DNA of 64,000 bases from Imbricaverruca yamaguchii (Eukaryota; Arthropoda; Thecostraca; Neoverrucidae). Positions 23,615 to 36,479 of the stretch are shown piece by piece (within the stretch, counting starts at the first letter, position 1; the number at the start of each line of letters is the position of its first letter). The position numbers and the translations under genes are program-made. The notes below the pieces were generated by a model. That model made no database searches. It had not been told where the DNA came from and was given only the letters and a program-made list of their open reading frames with translations. The DNA lies in NCBI GenBank assembly GCA_034440575.1, contig JAOTOL010001230.1:236501-300500 (forward strand), read 5' to 3'.

Positions 23615-24519
23615 CCGGGAACGAAAATTTTGCTAACCCAAGAGGTTAATCATTTGGAATTAAATTCACATTCACATTAAATTCTTCCGGACCAAATTCC
23701 TTATTTTCGGCAAATTTTGTCATCATCGCTACCCGGTAAAAATGTCCTTACGGGAGCGCAGTCAGGAATTTCCTAAGGTAGTCCCCCATATAAGGGATAT
23801 ATGATTCCTAAGGGAGGGAGATATAAATATTCCTAAGGGAGTCCCTCATATATGTTTTGTCAACATGCTTTAGGGTCGCACAGCCTTGATCCTTAAGTCA
23901 TAATTTGAAGATAATTATCCGCCCGTCCCATGTACTCGATCAGCCGAATTTACACGGCAGTGTGCGAATATGTTTGGAATGTTCCTGGTGTAAACAGTAG
24001 AGGTGGCATATCATAGTCCTGAAATATGCTTTCCACCAGTCATGAGACTAATTTAGTTTGCTCCTTTTTAATCATCCTACTTGTACGCTATTTTTATAAG
24101 ACTGTCTTACTATGAAAACTGTTGGTACCGGTCAAGTATTGCCTAATGATCGTTGCGCAGGGGTGGAGCTTTGTGTACTGGGTGTTCCCGGACCCCTAAA
24201 AGCGTCCTTCCCCATCCAATAGTTTAGCCTTCAGCATGGAACTGTATGGAGCGGGCCCCTGAAACAGACATGAGTCCCCCAATAACCCCAATGCATTCCA
24301 TGACACCGTGATCGTGTTGATAGTTACACCCTGTGCGTGCGATAGTATTGGCAAATGTATTTGCATTCTAAGGGCAGATCCAGAAATTATGGGGAGCAGT
24401 CATGGCCTGGTGGGGCGCCACTTTACCGTCTAAGGGGTGCTGAAAAAAAGACTGAAAAATTCGACTGATTGAAAAATTCCAGTGAAAATATTTTAGGCCG
24501 GTGAATAAATTAACCGCTT
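23615..24519. other. unassigned stretch with a small repeat
   Basis: CCTAAGGGAGTCCC(C/T)CATATA-like words repeat irregularly at 23775-23860. The rest shows no recognisable feature. Confidence 0.45.
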
Positions 24520-25740
24520 TCAACTCTGAACGGTGGCATAAGAGTGGAAAGCAGTTTTTTTTCGGAATCCGTTCTGAATTTTTCGGTGCTGGGGCCGATT
24601 CGATGTCTCGGTCGAGTCTCGGTGTGATACTTCTGAGTGTTTTTAAACCCCAGCGGGATAAAATTTGCTTCGGTATAGTTCCTGGTCATACCGGGGCTTC
24701 CGGTGCGAATTTCTTTCAGTGTTCCGACGCGTTTCTTTTCCGGGTACGACGGTTTTTAGGGTCTTCAGCAGCGATTTTTTAGCCCGCATAGACATTCGGG
24801 ATAGAAATTTATATTGGGGACCAGCTACGTCTTTTGGGGCCACCGCGCAACGTTTTGGCCCTCAGTGTGATTTTGAGGGGCTACAATGTGACTTTTTCTG
24901 GGTCCCGGTGCGCTTTTTGGTCCCCAGCGTCATTCGTTGGGATCCCTAGCGTGAGTTTTGGTGGCTTCGACATGTTTTTAGGGACCCAACACGTTTTGGG
25001 GGCCTTTGGCGCGATTGTTGGGACACCAGAGTGATTGTGCATGTAAGGAATGCTTTCTTAGTTGCTCCGGCTTCGTTTTTGGAGGGACCCCGGCGGGACG
25101 TGTCGATGTCATAGCGTGATTTGCATTGGCTAGGGCGCGACTTTTCGGGATCTCTAGGCTCAGCGTGAATTTCAGGGGCCCCGTTCCGACATTCTGGGCC
25201 CACATTGTAATTTTGAAGGACCCAGGCAAGACTATTTTAGGTTCCCAGCGTAATTTTCAGGGGCCCAGACGCGAGCTTTTGAGACCTCAGCGTGATATTC
25301 AGTGCCCCGTTGATATTTTTTGTATGGCCCCAGTATCAATTTCCGAGGCCTCAGCGATACTCTTTTTTTTTGGTTCCAAGCGTGATTTTCAGGGGCCTCC
25401 GCAAGATCCTTTGGGGCAAACAGCGTGATTTCTGGAGGCCCCGGTCCGACCCTTTTTGGCACACAGTGTGATTTGCAGGAGTCCCGGTTAGCCTTTTCGG
25501 CCTCCAGTGCAATTTTCTGGGGCGCCGGCCAAGTCCTTTGAAACCACATCGTGATTTTCAGGGCCCCGGCTCGACTTTTTTGGATCCCAGCAGTATTTCC
25601 AGGTGTCCCTATTCCACTATTTGGAGCCCGGGAGTCATTTTTTCGGTGCTCTAGAACTATATACTTTGGAGAGGGTAATGTGATTTTTCAGGAGCCTCGA
25701 TGCGATTTTGGGCCCCGGCAACATTTCCAGGGCACTACTA
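24520..25740 (+). repeat. degenerate GC-rich satellite, second array
   Basis: Same ~42-bp dimer as 12125-14330 but in the opposite orientation: halves like GGCCCCGGCGCGACTTTTTGG and CCCAGCGTGATTTTCAGG alternate. Frames of up to 105 codons on both strands are products of the repeat. Confidence 0.85.
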
Positions 25741-26037
25741 TAGCTTTAAATTCCGCAGCGCTCAGCCGCCGCTCCACACCACCACACACCAGCTAGGAAT
25801 TATTAAATGCGGGAGGAACATGCTGATAGTAGTGTCACCATGGAAACATATGGGATATTGAAGCCACCACATCACTCTGAAATTCGGTCTGCTGAATGGC
25901 CCATGAGTTCACCTTCCACCCGATTTCCGTCTAGAAGCACCTGTATCAGACTCTGTACCTGGCGCGAGTATTGGAATACGGTGGAAAGGTGGAGTAAAGC
26001 GATAAGGATGATAATGGCGTGCAGTCAACAGCTGGTA
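25741..26037. other. unassigned spacer
   Basis: A 78-codon frame 25807-26043 has no recognisable domain. Nothing else is visible. Confidence 0.4.
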
Positions 26038-26500
26038 TTATAGGTTTTGAACATTACAGGCTCTGAACATTATATATGATACCATGGTTGGTTGGTTGCT
26101 TATTGGTTTTACGACACAGCGACCGTTAAGTCATGTAGCCTCGCCAATCTCTCACGCTGATTGGTCGCGGGCGAAGAGTAGCGACAGGTGAGACTCGAAC
26201 CCACAGCCTTTTGACTGTGAGACGAGAAACTTACCCCTAGACTACTCGTCCCCTATGATTCCATGCATTAGAGGCTTTGAGCATTAGTGGTTTTGAAGCA
26301 ATAGATGCTTTGAGAATAGCAGTTGGAACAAAGTATTATAGGAATTGAGCATTATATGTTTCAAAGCATTATAGGATTTGAGCATTAGATGCTTTGAAAG
26401 TTTCCATATAGCATAGTATTAGAGGCTTTGAATCATTATGCATTTGAGTATTATATGTTCTGAAGCATTATTTGTTTCTGACATTATAGGTTCTGATAAG
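26038..26500 (+). repeat. ~16-bp minisatellite, split by a SINE
   Basis: Degenerate copies of TAGGTTTTGAACATTA / TTTGAGCATTATAGG. The array is interrupted at 26087-26253 by a SINE and resumes after it. The unit resembles the GTGGACATTATGAACT unit at 22385-22828 in length and wording. Confidence 0.75.
26087..26253 (-). mobile_element. tRNA-derived SINE (type 1), copy 2
   Basis: Minus-strand, 167 bp, the same length as copy 1. The B box GGTTCGAGTCTC and the tail GTCGCTGTGTCGTAAAACC with terminal AACC repeats are present. It is flanked by a 12-bp duplication with one mismatch, TATGATaCCATG (26075-26086) and TATGATtCCATG (26254-26265). Confidence 0.92.
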
Positions 26501-27528
26501 CATCCAATAATTGTAATCCTGACCATCATGAACTATGGTTATATACCTTACAAGCACAAAGGAACAGCAGCAATAATATGATCCATTGAGGAACCAGCAG
26601 GAAGACTCCAACAACTCCACTCCATCAACTCCATCAACTCCACATCAAATTTGCAATGCTGATACTGAATGCATTAAAATACTTACCGCAATGGATATTA
26701 TTATAGGAATCCATTTGGCTGCAAAGAATGATGGAGGTGCTGAATTCTCCAGGAACAGCATGCCAATTTGAAAGTCCTTCAATTCAATGATATCACAGCC
26801 TGGGGAAAAGGCAACAAATGTTTGCATTACCATAGAAAAACTAGATCAAAACCATAGCAAGGAATGCAAAATGTACAACAAAAAAAGAAATTCCAGACAG
26901 ATTTCCATTCCAACAATTAAAAGAGCTTGACATTTTTAGCAATGAACACAGCTTGGGAATATTTTCAGACATTTAAGTGTTGTGGAATGGGCTGGATTGC
27001 CCCAAAATATAAATAATGAATGTTCATGGTCCCACCCGAGAGGGTTCCAAATCACAGCAAGGTCAGATTTTGAGCTTTTCATGTAAAACAGCAGTAAACT
27101 AGACACAATACCTTCAGATACTTAGTTTTATAATCACCTACATCTCCAATAACTGATGCAAATGCCCTCCCTGCTTTAACATGTCTCTCAAAACCTGCCC
27201 AGGGCATATCTGAAAATCATCTCCCTGTTGCATGTGCCACCTCAGGATAGTTCCACCTTTATTTTATTCATCAAAAACTGTGTTCTGATCATTTACATTC
27301 CACCCAGTAAACATGCCAATGTTAGCCTGTTGTCTGCATGTGTCTGGGGCAAACCCAAGATTTTGTAAGCAGCATGCCAGCATCATGTTGCTCTTGGCCA
27401 GGCATCATCATATTGACCTGGAATATCAACATGTGTCAGGTTTAATTTGGCATATCAATAGTAGCCAGCTGACATTGGATGTTGTCTGAAATTTCATTCC
27501 CCAGCTGACAGTGGGCTGCTGGCAGGGT
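26501..27528. other. unassigned AT-rich stretch
   Basis: AT-rich DNA lacking CpG-rich blocks and known repeats. A microsatellite-like (AACTCCATC)n stutter is at 26608-26645. No gene is recognised. Confidence 0.45.
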
Positions 27529-27965
27529 GGGAAACTTACTTTCCAGGTTTGGAGTCAGAGTGCAAACATACCTCTTCCTGAGTAGATTTTCATGGACATA
27601 TTATTTTTATGAGTGGAATCTATTTGCCGGTAACCAACTGGAAAACCATATGTACCTAGTGGGTACCTACATAATATGCATAAGTAATACACATCATCTT
27701 TGGTCACATCAAAGGATAGAAACAAAGTGAACAATGGATGGAACTGCAAGACAGGGAGTTGTGATAATCAGCTCAGCTTTGTCTCTCATAACTCACAGGA
27801 GCAATGTGCTTTCCTTTCACTGTTGGTCTCAGTACAAGGCTAGCCAAATGAAACAGACGAAAAATTCACGCTTCAACCTCAGATCAGAATGCACACCTAA
27901 CCACATACGCAGCTAATTCCCAGAACGATATGGACCAGACACCACCACCTCACACTAGACAGTCA
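27529..27965 (+). repeat. direct duplication, copy 1
   Basis: Repeats at 29068-29515. Shared words include GGAAACTTACTTTCCAGGTT-like, TTTTCATGGACATA, ACATAATATGCATAAGTA, AGTGAACAATGGAT, GTGATAATCAGC and CATAACTCACAGGA. The copies differ by many substitutions and small gaps. Confidence 0.85.
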
Positions 27966-29067
27966 GAAGCGATGGCCGATGGCCATGCTAAAACCTTGCA
28001 TTAATTGGTTGAAAGACAGTTTTAGGAACAGAAAATGCTAACAAAGGAAAGCAAACTTCGAATGGCAGTCTCAGGGACTCAAGAAGTCATCTCTTAAAAC
28101 AGTCAGTTTTTCCCACTATGGGGTGGCTCGAAAGCAGGTTTATGGAGATGCATCTGCCAAATTTGTGCCAAATTCGTAGTGACCAGAGGCCGCTGTTCGG
28201 TGTGCAGGCCCAAGGTTTGGCATGCTATAGTCGGCATTTCCACTGATTGTGGTGTGGTGTGGTGTGTGTTCGAGTGTTGTCTGTGTGCTTGATGGTACAA
28301 AACTGGCTAGTTTATTTGGTAATCTAAGTAGAATAACATGTTTGGTAGATGTTTTGTTCAATCTTGTATTAGTTTTTTAGTGGTATTTTTGTTCCTTCTG
28401 CATGTTTGTGTCAGAGTACATGTGGAGCCCATTCTATCTAGTATGAATCTGGAGTGCAAAATGTTTTCAGGGATGACATCTCTTAATAAGTGCCTTAATT
28501 CCCATCCTGCATGCCACCATTCAGCTGTGAGCATGTCCACTAGGCAATGATGAATGTCCTCCCTGTCACTGGCCAGTAGCATAGTAACATATTGTTTAAT
28601 GCACAAACATCCTACTTGTGGGATGAATATGCATGAGTTTTGTGGTGTGAGCATGTCAGGATTATCAGGTATGGATTTAAAAAACTTGGTTGACATTGAT
28701 TAAGTATACTTTTGTCATCATTTTTTTATACCATTGCTCAGGAAGTTGGCTTACAACCCCATGCTTCACTAATTTAACCACAGCATCAATTTGTCATCTG
28801 TCAGTCACTTGTTGGCTGTCATTCTGTAGTGCTGTGTGCAGTCTCCATGTAAATCAAAAGGACTATTACAATTTGCAGATGTTACTAAATTTATTTCTAC
28901 TTATATTCAGGAGCATCAATGGAAAAACCACTTCATTACTAAAACTGATGAGTTAGATTCTGTGGTCACTTTTAGTTTATACAATCATTAGGCTGGATCT
29001 TCTCCCTTCATCTTGTCCCATAGGCCATGTGACCTGGGAGCAAATTTACCCCATAAAACTGGCTAGA
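27966..29067. other. unassigned stretch between duplication copies
   Basis: No gene or known repeat. The short TG-rich tract at 28250-28290 is low complexity. The 112-codon minus frame 28358-28696 is unrecognised. Confidence 0.45.
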
Positions 29068-29515
29068 GTGGGAAGCTTACTTTCCAGGTTGGGAGTCAGT
29101 GTGTATCGATATCGTACGGAGTACATTTTCATGGACATAATACTTGATGCATATCATCTGCTCACCAGCAATGTACTAGAAAATCCTATGTAGCCAGTAC
29201 ATAATATGCATAAGTAGGTAGTATGCAATGCCATTTTTGGTCAACTCAAATGTCAAACCATAAGAACAGAGAAGTGAACAATGGATCACACCGCCTGCCA
29301 GTGCATCGTGATAATCAGCACAGCGTAATCAGCAAAGCCCCGTCCCCATAACTCACAGGAATAATACGCTTTCTTTTCACAATTGGTTTAGTAATTGGCT
29401 AGACATGAAAAAGAAACAAAAATAATTCACACTCTGCAGTCAGCTCGGACGCGTGTCCACTCACGCTCTACCTAATTCAAGATGATAAAAACCCACCACC
29501 GCAGCTAGCACACAC
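29068..29515 (+). repeat. direct duplication, copy 2
   Basis: Counterpart of 27529-27965, offset about 1540 bp, same orientation. The following minisatellite (29525-29825) has no counterpart after copy 1, so it arose or was inserted later, or was lost there. Confidence 0.85.
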
Positions 29516-29524
29516 ACAAAAAAC

Positions 29525-29825
29525 GGAGATGTATCATAACCTCCACAGGTCGTAACCGCCACAGGTCACAACCTCTACAGGTCACAACCTCCACAAGTCC
29601 GCAGCGGTCATAACCTCCACAGGTCGTAACCTCCACAAGTCCGCAGCGGTCATAACCTCCACAGGTCGTAACCTCCACAACTCCGAAGCGGTCATAACCT
29701 CCACAGGTCATAACCTCCACAGGTCGTAATCCCCACGGGTTGCAACTTCCACAAGTACGGAGCGGTCATAACCTCCACAGATCATAACCTCCACAACTCC
29801 GAAGCGGTCATAACCTCCACAGATT
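29525..29825 (+). repeat. 16-17 bp minisatellite with higher-order ~41-bp unit
   Basis: Copies of CATAACCTCCACAGGTC, organised into longer units that include CACAAGTCCGCAGCGGT. The reading CCACAGGTCATAAC resembles the minus strand of the 22385-22828 array (CCACAGTTCATAATG), suggesting a common origin. Confidence 0.9.
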
Positions 29826-31640
29826 CAAGAACTACATAATTTTATAGAAGGATCATTTCGGATAGCTATCGCTAGGTAGCAGCACGGTCTAGGTATTATA
29901 GCAACGGATATTGAATGAATGTCATGCGATTGAACGTTGAAGTATATATAACAATATTTCTCACTAGATGGCAGGATGTGTCGTTGAATACGATTTTTCT
30001 GTGTGCGCACATTGTTAACTTTTCAGACGTCGGGAACCGGCCGTCGCCCCGTAGGAAGCTGATATGCGGCGCAGTGGCGGATGCAGAGTACGAACACCCT
30101 GCTCAGACCTGTTTGTATCAGATTTGATGGCTACCTAAAATGTTGAATACATTGTTATTCTCGCGCAATATTTGCATTGTCCGCCCTGAATATGCCGACT
30201 AGTCGTACCCTGGTGACGCCATTGATCAGCTGACTTGGGAAGGAACGGAGAAAGCGCAGCATCTGCGGCGCGAAAGTGGACGGTTCGCGTCGCGAACCAG
30301 TCACGGTGTCGCTGATGAAAAGTTAGGGAAGCCGAAGTGGGTGATTAGGAGTTGACTTGGCGCTTTTGCCCGGAGTGGGTGATTCGGAGTTTGGTTTGGG
30401 AAATCGCTGACATATTTTTTCGGGGGTGAATATGGGATCAGGGGTCGTGGGCCATTTAGGAACTCTCACAGTTTTGGGAATTTTTTCCCAATTTTTTGTC
30501 TTCCAAAAATTGTGATTTCTGCTGAGTCGGTGAAGTAGGGTGATTTGACGGTATTTTCTTACCTTCTGAGTGGTTGCGATGCCCATTATAATACCATAAG
30601 CGTGTAATTCAAGCCGGTGATTCGGAGTTCGCGTCTCGGAAAAAACATTTTGCCATAGCAAATATTGATATTAATGTCCAAATATCCAAAAATACCGGCG
30701 GAGAAAGCCCCATGTCGCATCTTTTGTGCAACTTTTGGAACTTTTTGTTGAAAACTTTTCTTTCAGATTAACAATTATATTCAAATAACGTAGGTAATTG
30801 TAGAGTGTACTAAACGAATGTAGATCATTCAAAAGTACATATTTTCTTCATTTTTGATTATGGGATGCACAGCTCCCGTGGCAACACATTTTGTCTAAAT
30901 GGAAACTTCATCTTGAGTACAAACCTATCCGCTGTAGTGTTTCCGTTATAATTGTATGTTTCTGTGGGTGTTTTGCTTTAAAATCCGCTGGCAGCCGAAT
31001 GTTTGTTGGACCAGAATTTCCTCCTATAAAGCATTTTTTTTTTCGATTAAAATCCGATGATTGTTCGCATCGTGAAACCGTCACGGTGTCGCTGATGAAA
31101 ATGTGCATTAACCTGCGAGAACGGGTTACCCATAGTTTATTATAGCCTCCTGCCTCTTGTGCACTCGAGTTGCATTACGAGTTGGCTCTCTTTTACCTGC
31201 ACGGTGTTGGAATTTTTTATGTCGCGATAGCGCTTGCTGGACGAAGCAGCTGCTTTTTGTAGGTAAGCGACCACCAGGCTAGACCACCGTTCCAAACCCT
31301 CAAGGAAAGAATTACTCATGTATTACTCATCATGTACGATTGTATTTGCGTACATCTAAAGCACCTCGGCTTAATCAGTTAAACAGTGGTAAAGTTCTAC
31401 AGAATGCACCGACACTGTATATCTTGTTAAACTTTATGCGATGAAGTGAAAAGCTCCGGGCTATTTTTGTATAGCATCATTTGATTTTGCGGTTGGAAAT
31501 TGCAGCTGAATTTAAGATTTGTCCTGTCTTAATCTTGTCTTGTAGTTATGTTCTCGGAACATATGTGTGTGATTCGGTAAGAATTTGGTTAATTCCTTCT
31601 GTGTTTTCTAGCTCTTCCAAACAGCTACTGTTCCGTTAAG
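29826..31640. other. unassigned stretch with a repeated 21-mer
   Basis: The exact 21-bp word beginning TCACGGTGTCGCTGATGAAA occurs at 30301 and 31081, each preceded by a similar GTTCGC(G/A)TCG block. Two older copies of a ~40-bp motif are thus 780 bp apart. No gene is recognised. Confidence 0.5.
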
Positions 31641-34105
31641 AAGCAGAATGGAAGATTCCAACCATCACATAATTGGTCGGTATGCGTTGTATCGCAGTGT
31701 GTGCAAGTTTTGTAGCAGCTGGCATGTGTTCGCAGACTTTATTTTGTTTCAACCGACCTCTGGCGATTCTATTCCCGTTCAAGAAATAAAACATCACAGC
31801 GTCCGATGCGCAGTCAATTATGCGAAAAATGCAGACTTCCTAAATCTGTTACTTCGAATTTGTGTCCATCAATTCCAACGACTCCAGAATAGCCATAGAA
31901 TACTCCCGAATGTAATGATAAGAAAATACATATTCACTAAATCATTGAAATAGATCTCAATCCCCCAAAAAAGATACCGGTGTGCATAATCGTGATATGC
32001 CATACCATTGGTTAACATGACCTCCCAGCATGCTATGAAACTGGTGGGTCTCTCTAGGCCCAATGCGCCCTCATGTAGTATCCATCCCCGGGGTGTGACA
32101 TAAAATGTCCGCTAAGCTTTAGATTGTGATATCTTGCAAACGTAAAAGAATCGGGCCCTCTGGATCGGCCAATCGAGCTAAAAACTCCATGACGTGCAAC
32201 AGTTCATGACCAGATTCTCATTTTTGGAAAGCTGAATGTTTCCAGCTTCATGTTTTCATACCCAGAAACAGAGATCACGGACACAGCAGACAGCATTTAT
32301 TTCCAACCTTCCCACCACTCCTGGGATCTCCGGCAGTACACTGAACTGCACATTGTATACTGATGAATGTACGGAACACTCGGGGGGACGGGGCAAGAAC
32401 AGGAGAAAGCTACTCTGTAGACGTCTCTGGGTTCAGCAACAGAGATGGGATAATATCGACTACTTTAGCAGTTCTATGCTAACGCCACTGCCATAGAACG
32501 TCTTTTATGCGAGGGATTCGAAAACTGTTTGCTGGGCGCGAGATAGGCTATGTTATGCAAGCCAGGGTTTTATGTTGTTAACTGTAAAGAACATGCCTAG
32601 GAAATCTATCGTCCCTCTTCTCCCAAAACAACTTTCGACTTCCCAATCATAGACAGGTCTAGGAAAAGGAAAAGATGAGACATTCGCCCCCACCCCCAGG
32701 TTGTGAGGGCCAATAAAGCGCCATATTATGAAGATGGCAGGCCGATGTCATGTGTATGGCGCAGGAATGATTGTGTCTGACCCCGTATTGGTAGGGATTT
32801 GTCACCTCTTTCCTGCTGAGTGTTTACTTTTGTTGTTGTTTCGACACTCATGTTCCCAAGCACCGAGTGTTGTACATGCACTGCGAGTCACCTGATGATC
32901 CCGGAAAGTGCGCCCGGCCGAATCAGTTTGTGTGAATGTGCTGTATTTCATTGGCTTTGCGTACTTTGACGTATATGCATGCTAATTGTGCGCACACTCA
33001 AGTCTGCGTAAGCACGAAAGCACACATGCGCAAATGTAAGTGAGCGCAAATGTATGGAGGCCAAAGTTGCGTATATGAATATAGGTCAGCGCAAATGTAC
33101 GTGAATATGCGGAAATGCACATACACAAACAAGGGAACTTACCCATAAAAACCCAATAAAAACCCAATAAACGGAAATGCACAAACAAGGGAACTTACCC
33201 ATGTTTCCATGCACAAGCGTGCTTCGAAGTAGCTGCACGTAAGCAACCGTACGTTAGAGCACAGGCGTGCTCAGAATATTGTTAAAATGTAGTTGTATCA
33301 AGAAGGCCAGAGGTGTCTGTGGATTTATTACATTTACTAAAGTGGGGCTCGTTTATACTTGAATCTATGGGGTGGATCCCCCCATCTAACCCCTCCATCT
33401 CGAAATCTATTGGACACATATCGAAACTGGACAGCTCAGGTTCGTCTAATATACACTTTAAGAATGTCGAAATGTCAACCTTCCCAGTGGAGAGCTCAGG
33501 AGGTTAAACGATTGGTGGATTGATAAAGGCTATTTGGGTCTGCGTTTAAATTTTACGTCGACAAAATTGTCATAGCTCGGAACAAATGATTTTTAATGGT
33601 GTAAAGCACTAGATGTCCATACATGCACATGCAAAACATCCAATGGTGCAGCCAGAAGCATGAGGATTTGAAGGTATCATTCGTTCCTTGCTGCTGATCT
33701 TCGCAGTCAGTGCCACAAACTTGGACGTAGCTAAAAGGGTGACTGGATCGATCACCCCATTCTTGGGATTCAACGGGTCCATGACACGGCCCGAGGGCCA
33801 TGCTGGTGGCCCATTCGCACTCCTCTACGCTATTGTCTTGGAGGAGACAGAAAGTTCAACATAACTTTTTTAGGTGTTGTTTGGGGCCTAAAAACGCCTC
33901 CAAGCCCTTGCAAATAATAATTATCGGGGATCGATATGGCATGTCCATTATGGCACCAACACCGCCGGTCGGGTTCAGTGTGACCCGGCGAAGTAGCTGA
34001 TGACTAGCGATTGCAGTAGAATCCCACAACTTGTGGTCGACCACGAGTCGCTAAAGTCACGGCACCAGCCTACCCCAAGGCTCCGTGCCGTCTGGCGCGA
34101 GCCGT
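31641..34105. other. unassigned stretch
   Basis: A 101-codon frame (31648-31953) and an 86-codon frame (32236-32496) are unrecognised. A local direct duplication with GCACAAACAAGGGAACTTAC is at about 33119-33200. Degenerate GCGCAAATGTAxG words lie at 33020-33120. Confidence 0.4.
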
Positions 34106-34378
34106 TCCGTGGCGGCGGCACCTAGTTGTAGACGTGGTCAGCCAATACACTGACACGTACATGACGGCGCACACGTGGCCGGCTGGACCTAGCTGCCGAC
34201 GTGGTCAGCCAACACACTGACAGACACACGTGGCCGGCTGGACCTAGTTGTCGACGTGGTCAGCCAACACACTGACACGCACATGACGGCGTACACGTGG
34301 CCGGCTGGACCTAGCTGCCGACGTGGTCAGCCAACATTCTGACACGCACATGACGGCACACACGTGGCCGGCTGGACA
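34106..34378 (+). repeat. 67-bp satellite, array 1 (about 4 units)
   Basis: Each unit contains AGTTGTCGACGTGGTCAGCC, then ACACACTGACACGCACATGA, then CACGTGGCCGGCTGGACC. One unit is shortened. The period and wording match the larger 67-bp array at 50307-50872. Confidence 0.9.
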
Positions 34379-34573
34379 TAACAAAACGTTGGATTTCATC
34401 CACTTCCTTTTCAATGCCATTTTCAGACACTTCAATTCATTTCAATTCCAGTGTATTTCAATTTTTCAGATTTACCATTGCTAAAAATGATATTTTGGTG
34501 ACTAATGTTGCACGAAAATTAGCAAGTTTCACTACTTATCTCTAACTATGAACGTCTAGTTTTATGTCATATG

Positions 34574-34617
34574 TGTTGGACCTGATACACTATCACCAAA
34601 GTGAATCAGGTCCAACA
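34574..34617. repeat. imperfect hairpin
   Basis: TGTTGGACCTGAT (34574-34586) pairs with ATCAGGTCCAACA (34605-34617); a further CACT/AGTG pairs inside, around a short loop. It has no T-run and no gene upstream, so a terminator role is not suggested. Confidence 0.85.
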
Positions 34618-35374
34618 ATGTTAGAGCAATGTTTTAAGTGTGTTTAACGTTGCCCTCTTGTTCCAGGAAAAAACAAAAATTATCGGACGATGGTTTTAGG
34701 GTAGCAAAGATGAACATGCAATTTCATTTCCCATGCTATCCTGTTTTATGGGGACACATTCCCCCAGGCCGGGAAATGCGTCCCTCTGAAAAGGTCCCAG
34801 TGTTCCCGCTCGCATTTTTCAGCTTGAGGCGCCTCCATGAAATAAAAAGGCTCCCCTTGGAAGGAAAGGCGCCACTTGGGGAAGAGCCGAGTGCAACCCG
34901 CCCCCTCGAATTTTGCAGCGAGAGGCGCCACTTCAGGCGCTTTCACAGTGGAGCCGATCCAAAGAAATGGCGCCTCTCCAGACAGGTGCCCACATGATAA
35001 TTCCTGGGTTCTACACCTGATTACAACATTGCTCTCTCGCGGTTATGAACTCGGGCCAGTTATAAAATTGTGCGCATTCACGTGTGGCTTCTCTTGCAAA
35101 CTTGACTACAGTTGAGTCATTAAGAAGAAAGCGGTCAAACTGAAAATAAAGTTATATGTTTTGTATGTCCGTAACAGCAATGTGGCAGCGTGAATTAAAA
35201 ACTAGCGATGAGAGCACCATCCGAACAGGTTACGACGGATTACTTGGGGAGCCCCTAATCATATAGGATACGAGTGACTGCTATCACAAAGGCTGCAAAC
35301 AAACATAGATCTGACCGTCCTATTCCTACTACACTCAATAATTGTAAACACGCCGGACCTTCGACATTTTTTAA
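34618..35374. other. unassigned stretch with GGCGCC-rich block
   Basis: 34760-34990 carries repeated AGGCGCCAC/AGGCGCCTC words and a 119-codon plus frame (34638-34997) with no recognisable domain. It may be an old coding or retrotransposon relic, but I see no support. Confidence 0.35.
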
Positions 35375-36479
35375 ATTACTTCGATATCTCAACTTTCTGA
35401 TACCGTACGGCAAGCCACGTCAAGTGATACCCACATGACGCAAATTGAAGCCATAACCACGAAACGCAAGGACTCTGAAAATTAACACACGCCCTGGAGG
35501 GGGGGGGGCGAAATCCGCCTACCCCTCACGTTTTTCGTACAACACTCCAGATATTTACTGGCAGATAAACACCATTGTTTGCGTACCTGCTTAGAATTGA
35601 CAGGCGCGTTGCTTAAAGCATGAAAAACGGAAATCGGACAAAAAATTTCGAGTTAGGGGCCGTTAAAGTCCAAAAATCTCGCAGCGCCAATCCACAAAAA
35701 TCGGCGCTGGTGCGCTTCCCATAGATTGGCAAAAGGGAAATGTTCTTGACAACACTAGCGACTTGTTTCATGTATATTATTATGCCATATAGTTTCAAAG
35801 TTGTGTTAGGTGACCGAGGTCAAGTTAGGTCCGGTTCATGACAGGTTAATGGAACCAAACTTGGTCAACTGGAATGCTGTCATAAATGCAAATGACTGTC
35901 ATGCGGTTGATGTCACTTTGTGTGTTATTCCCCACACATCTTGAAAACTACTATTTGTCATTGTGTTCCTAAGCGCTTCCATACTTTATTCATGTACTTC
36001 ACTCCATTCTTTGCGAAGCCGATTGCAACGAGCCGCCCAACGGAGATGTCAGGGGGCGGTCCGGTCACAGTAACCGCAGCAGGTAATGGCCCGATAAATT
36101 GCTGCTACATTGATGGTCTGAGGTCAAATGTCGGGTCTAGCATCTGTACTGCATCAGTAGTAATGTCCAAAACACATTGATGCTCATTTTGGAGCGTTCA
36201 AACACAATCACAGCGATCCATAACAATGACAAGCCAAGCCACGCAAAACCAGAACATTTTAACATATTTTGACCTAGTATGTCCTTGAAGATATTGGCCA
36301 TGAAATTTCCACACAATAGAGTTCACTATCGTACCCATCTAGCCTGCGGAATTCGTTTCACCAGCTTTAATAGGAGCCGTGAACTTAAGGGCGGAATCCG
36401 CCCCTCCAGTGCGTGTAATTTTCAGACGCTCTCCAGGGCGCATGCTAAACTAATCTTTGACCTTGGGGTTTTATCTGAC
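35375..36479. repeat. scattered fragments of the ~280-bp satellite
   Basis: A piece at 35385-35500 (TTTCTGATACCGTACGGCAA, CAAATTGAAGCCATA, AGGACTCTGAAAATTA) matches the satellite proper at 36480-37727. Near 36385-36430 a related piece appears inverted. The DNA between is unassigned. Confidence 0.6.

Noticed and set aside
34638..34997. 119-codon plus-strand frame
   Set aside because: No recognisable domain; much of it is read from repeated AGGCGCC words. Kept only as an unassigned stretch.
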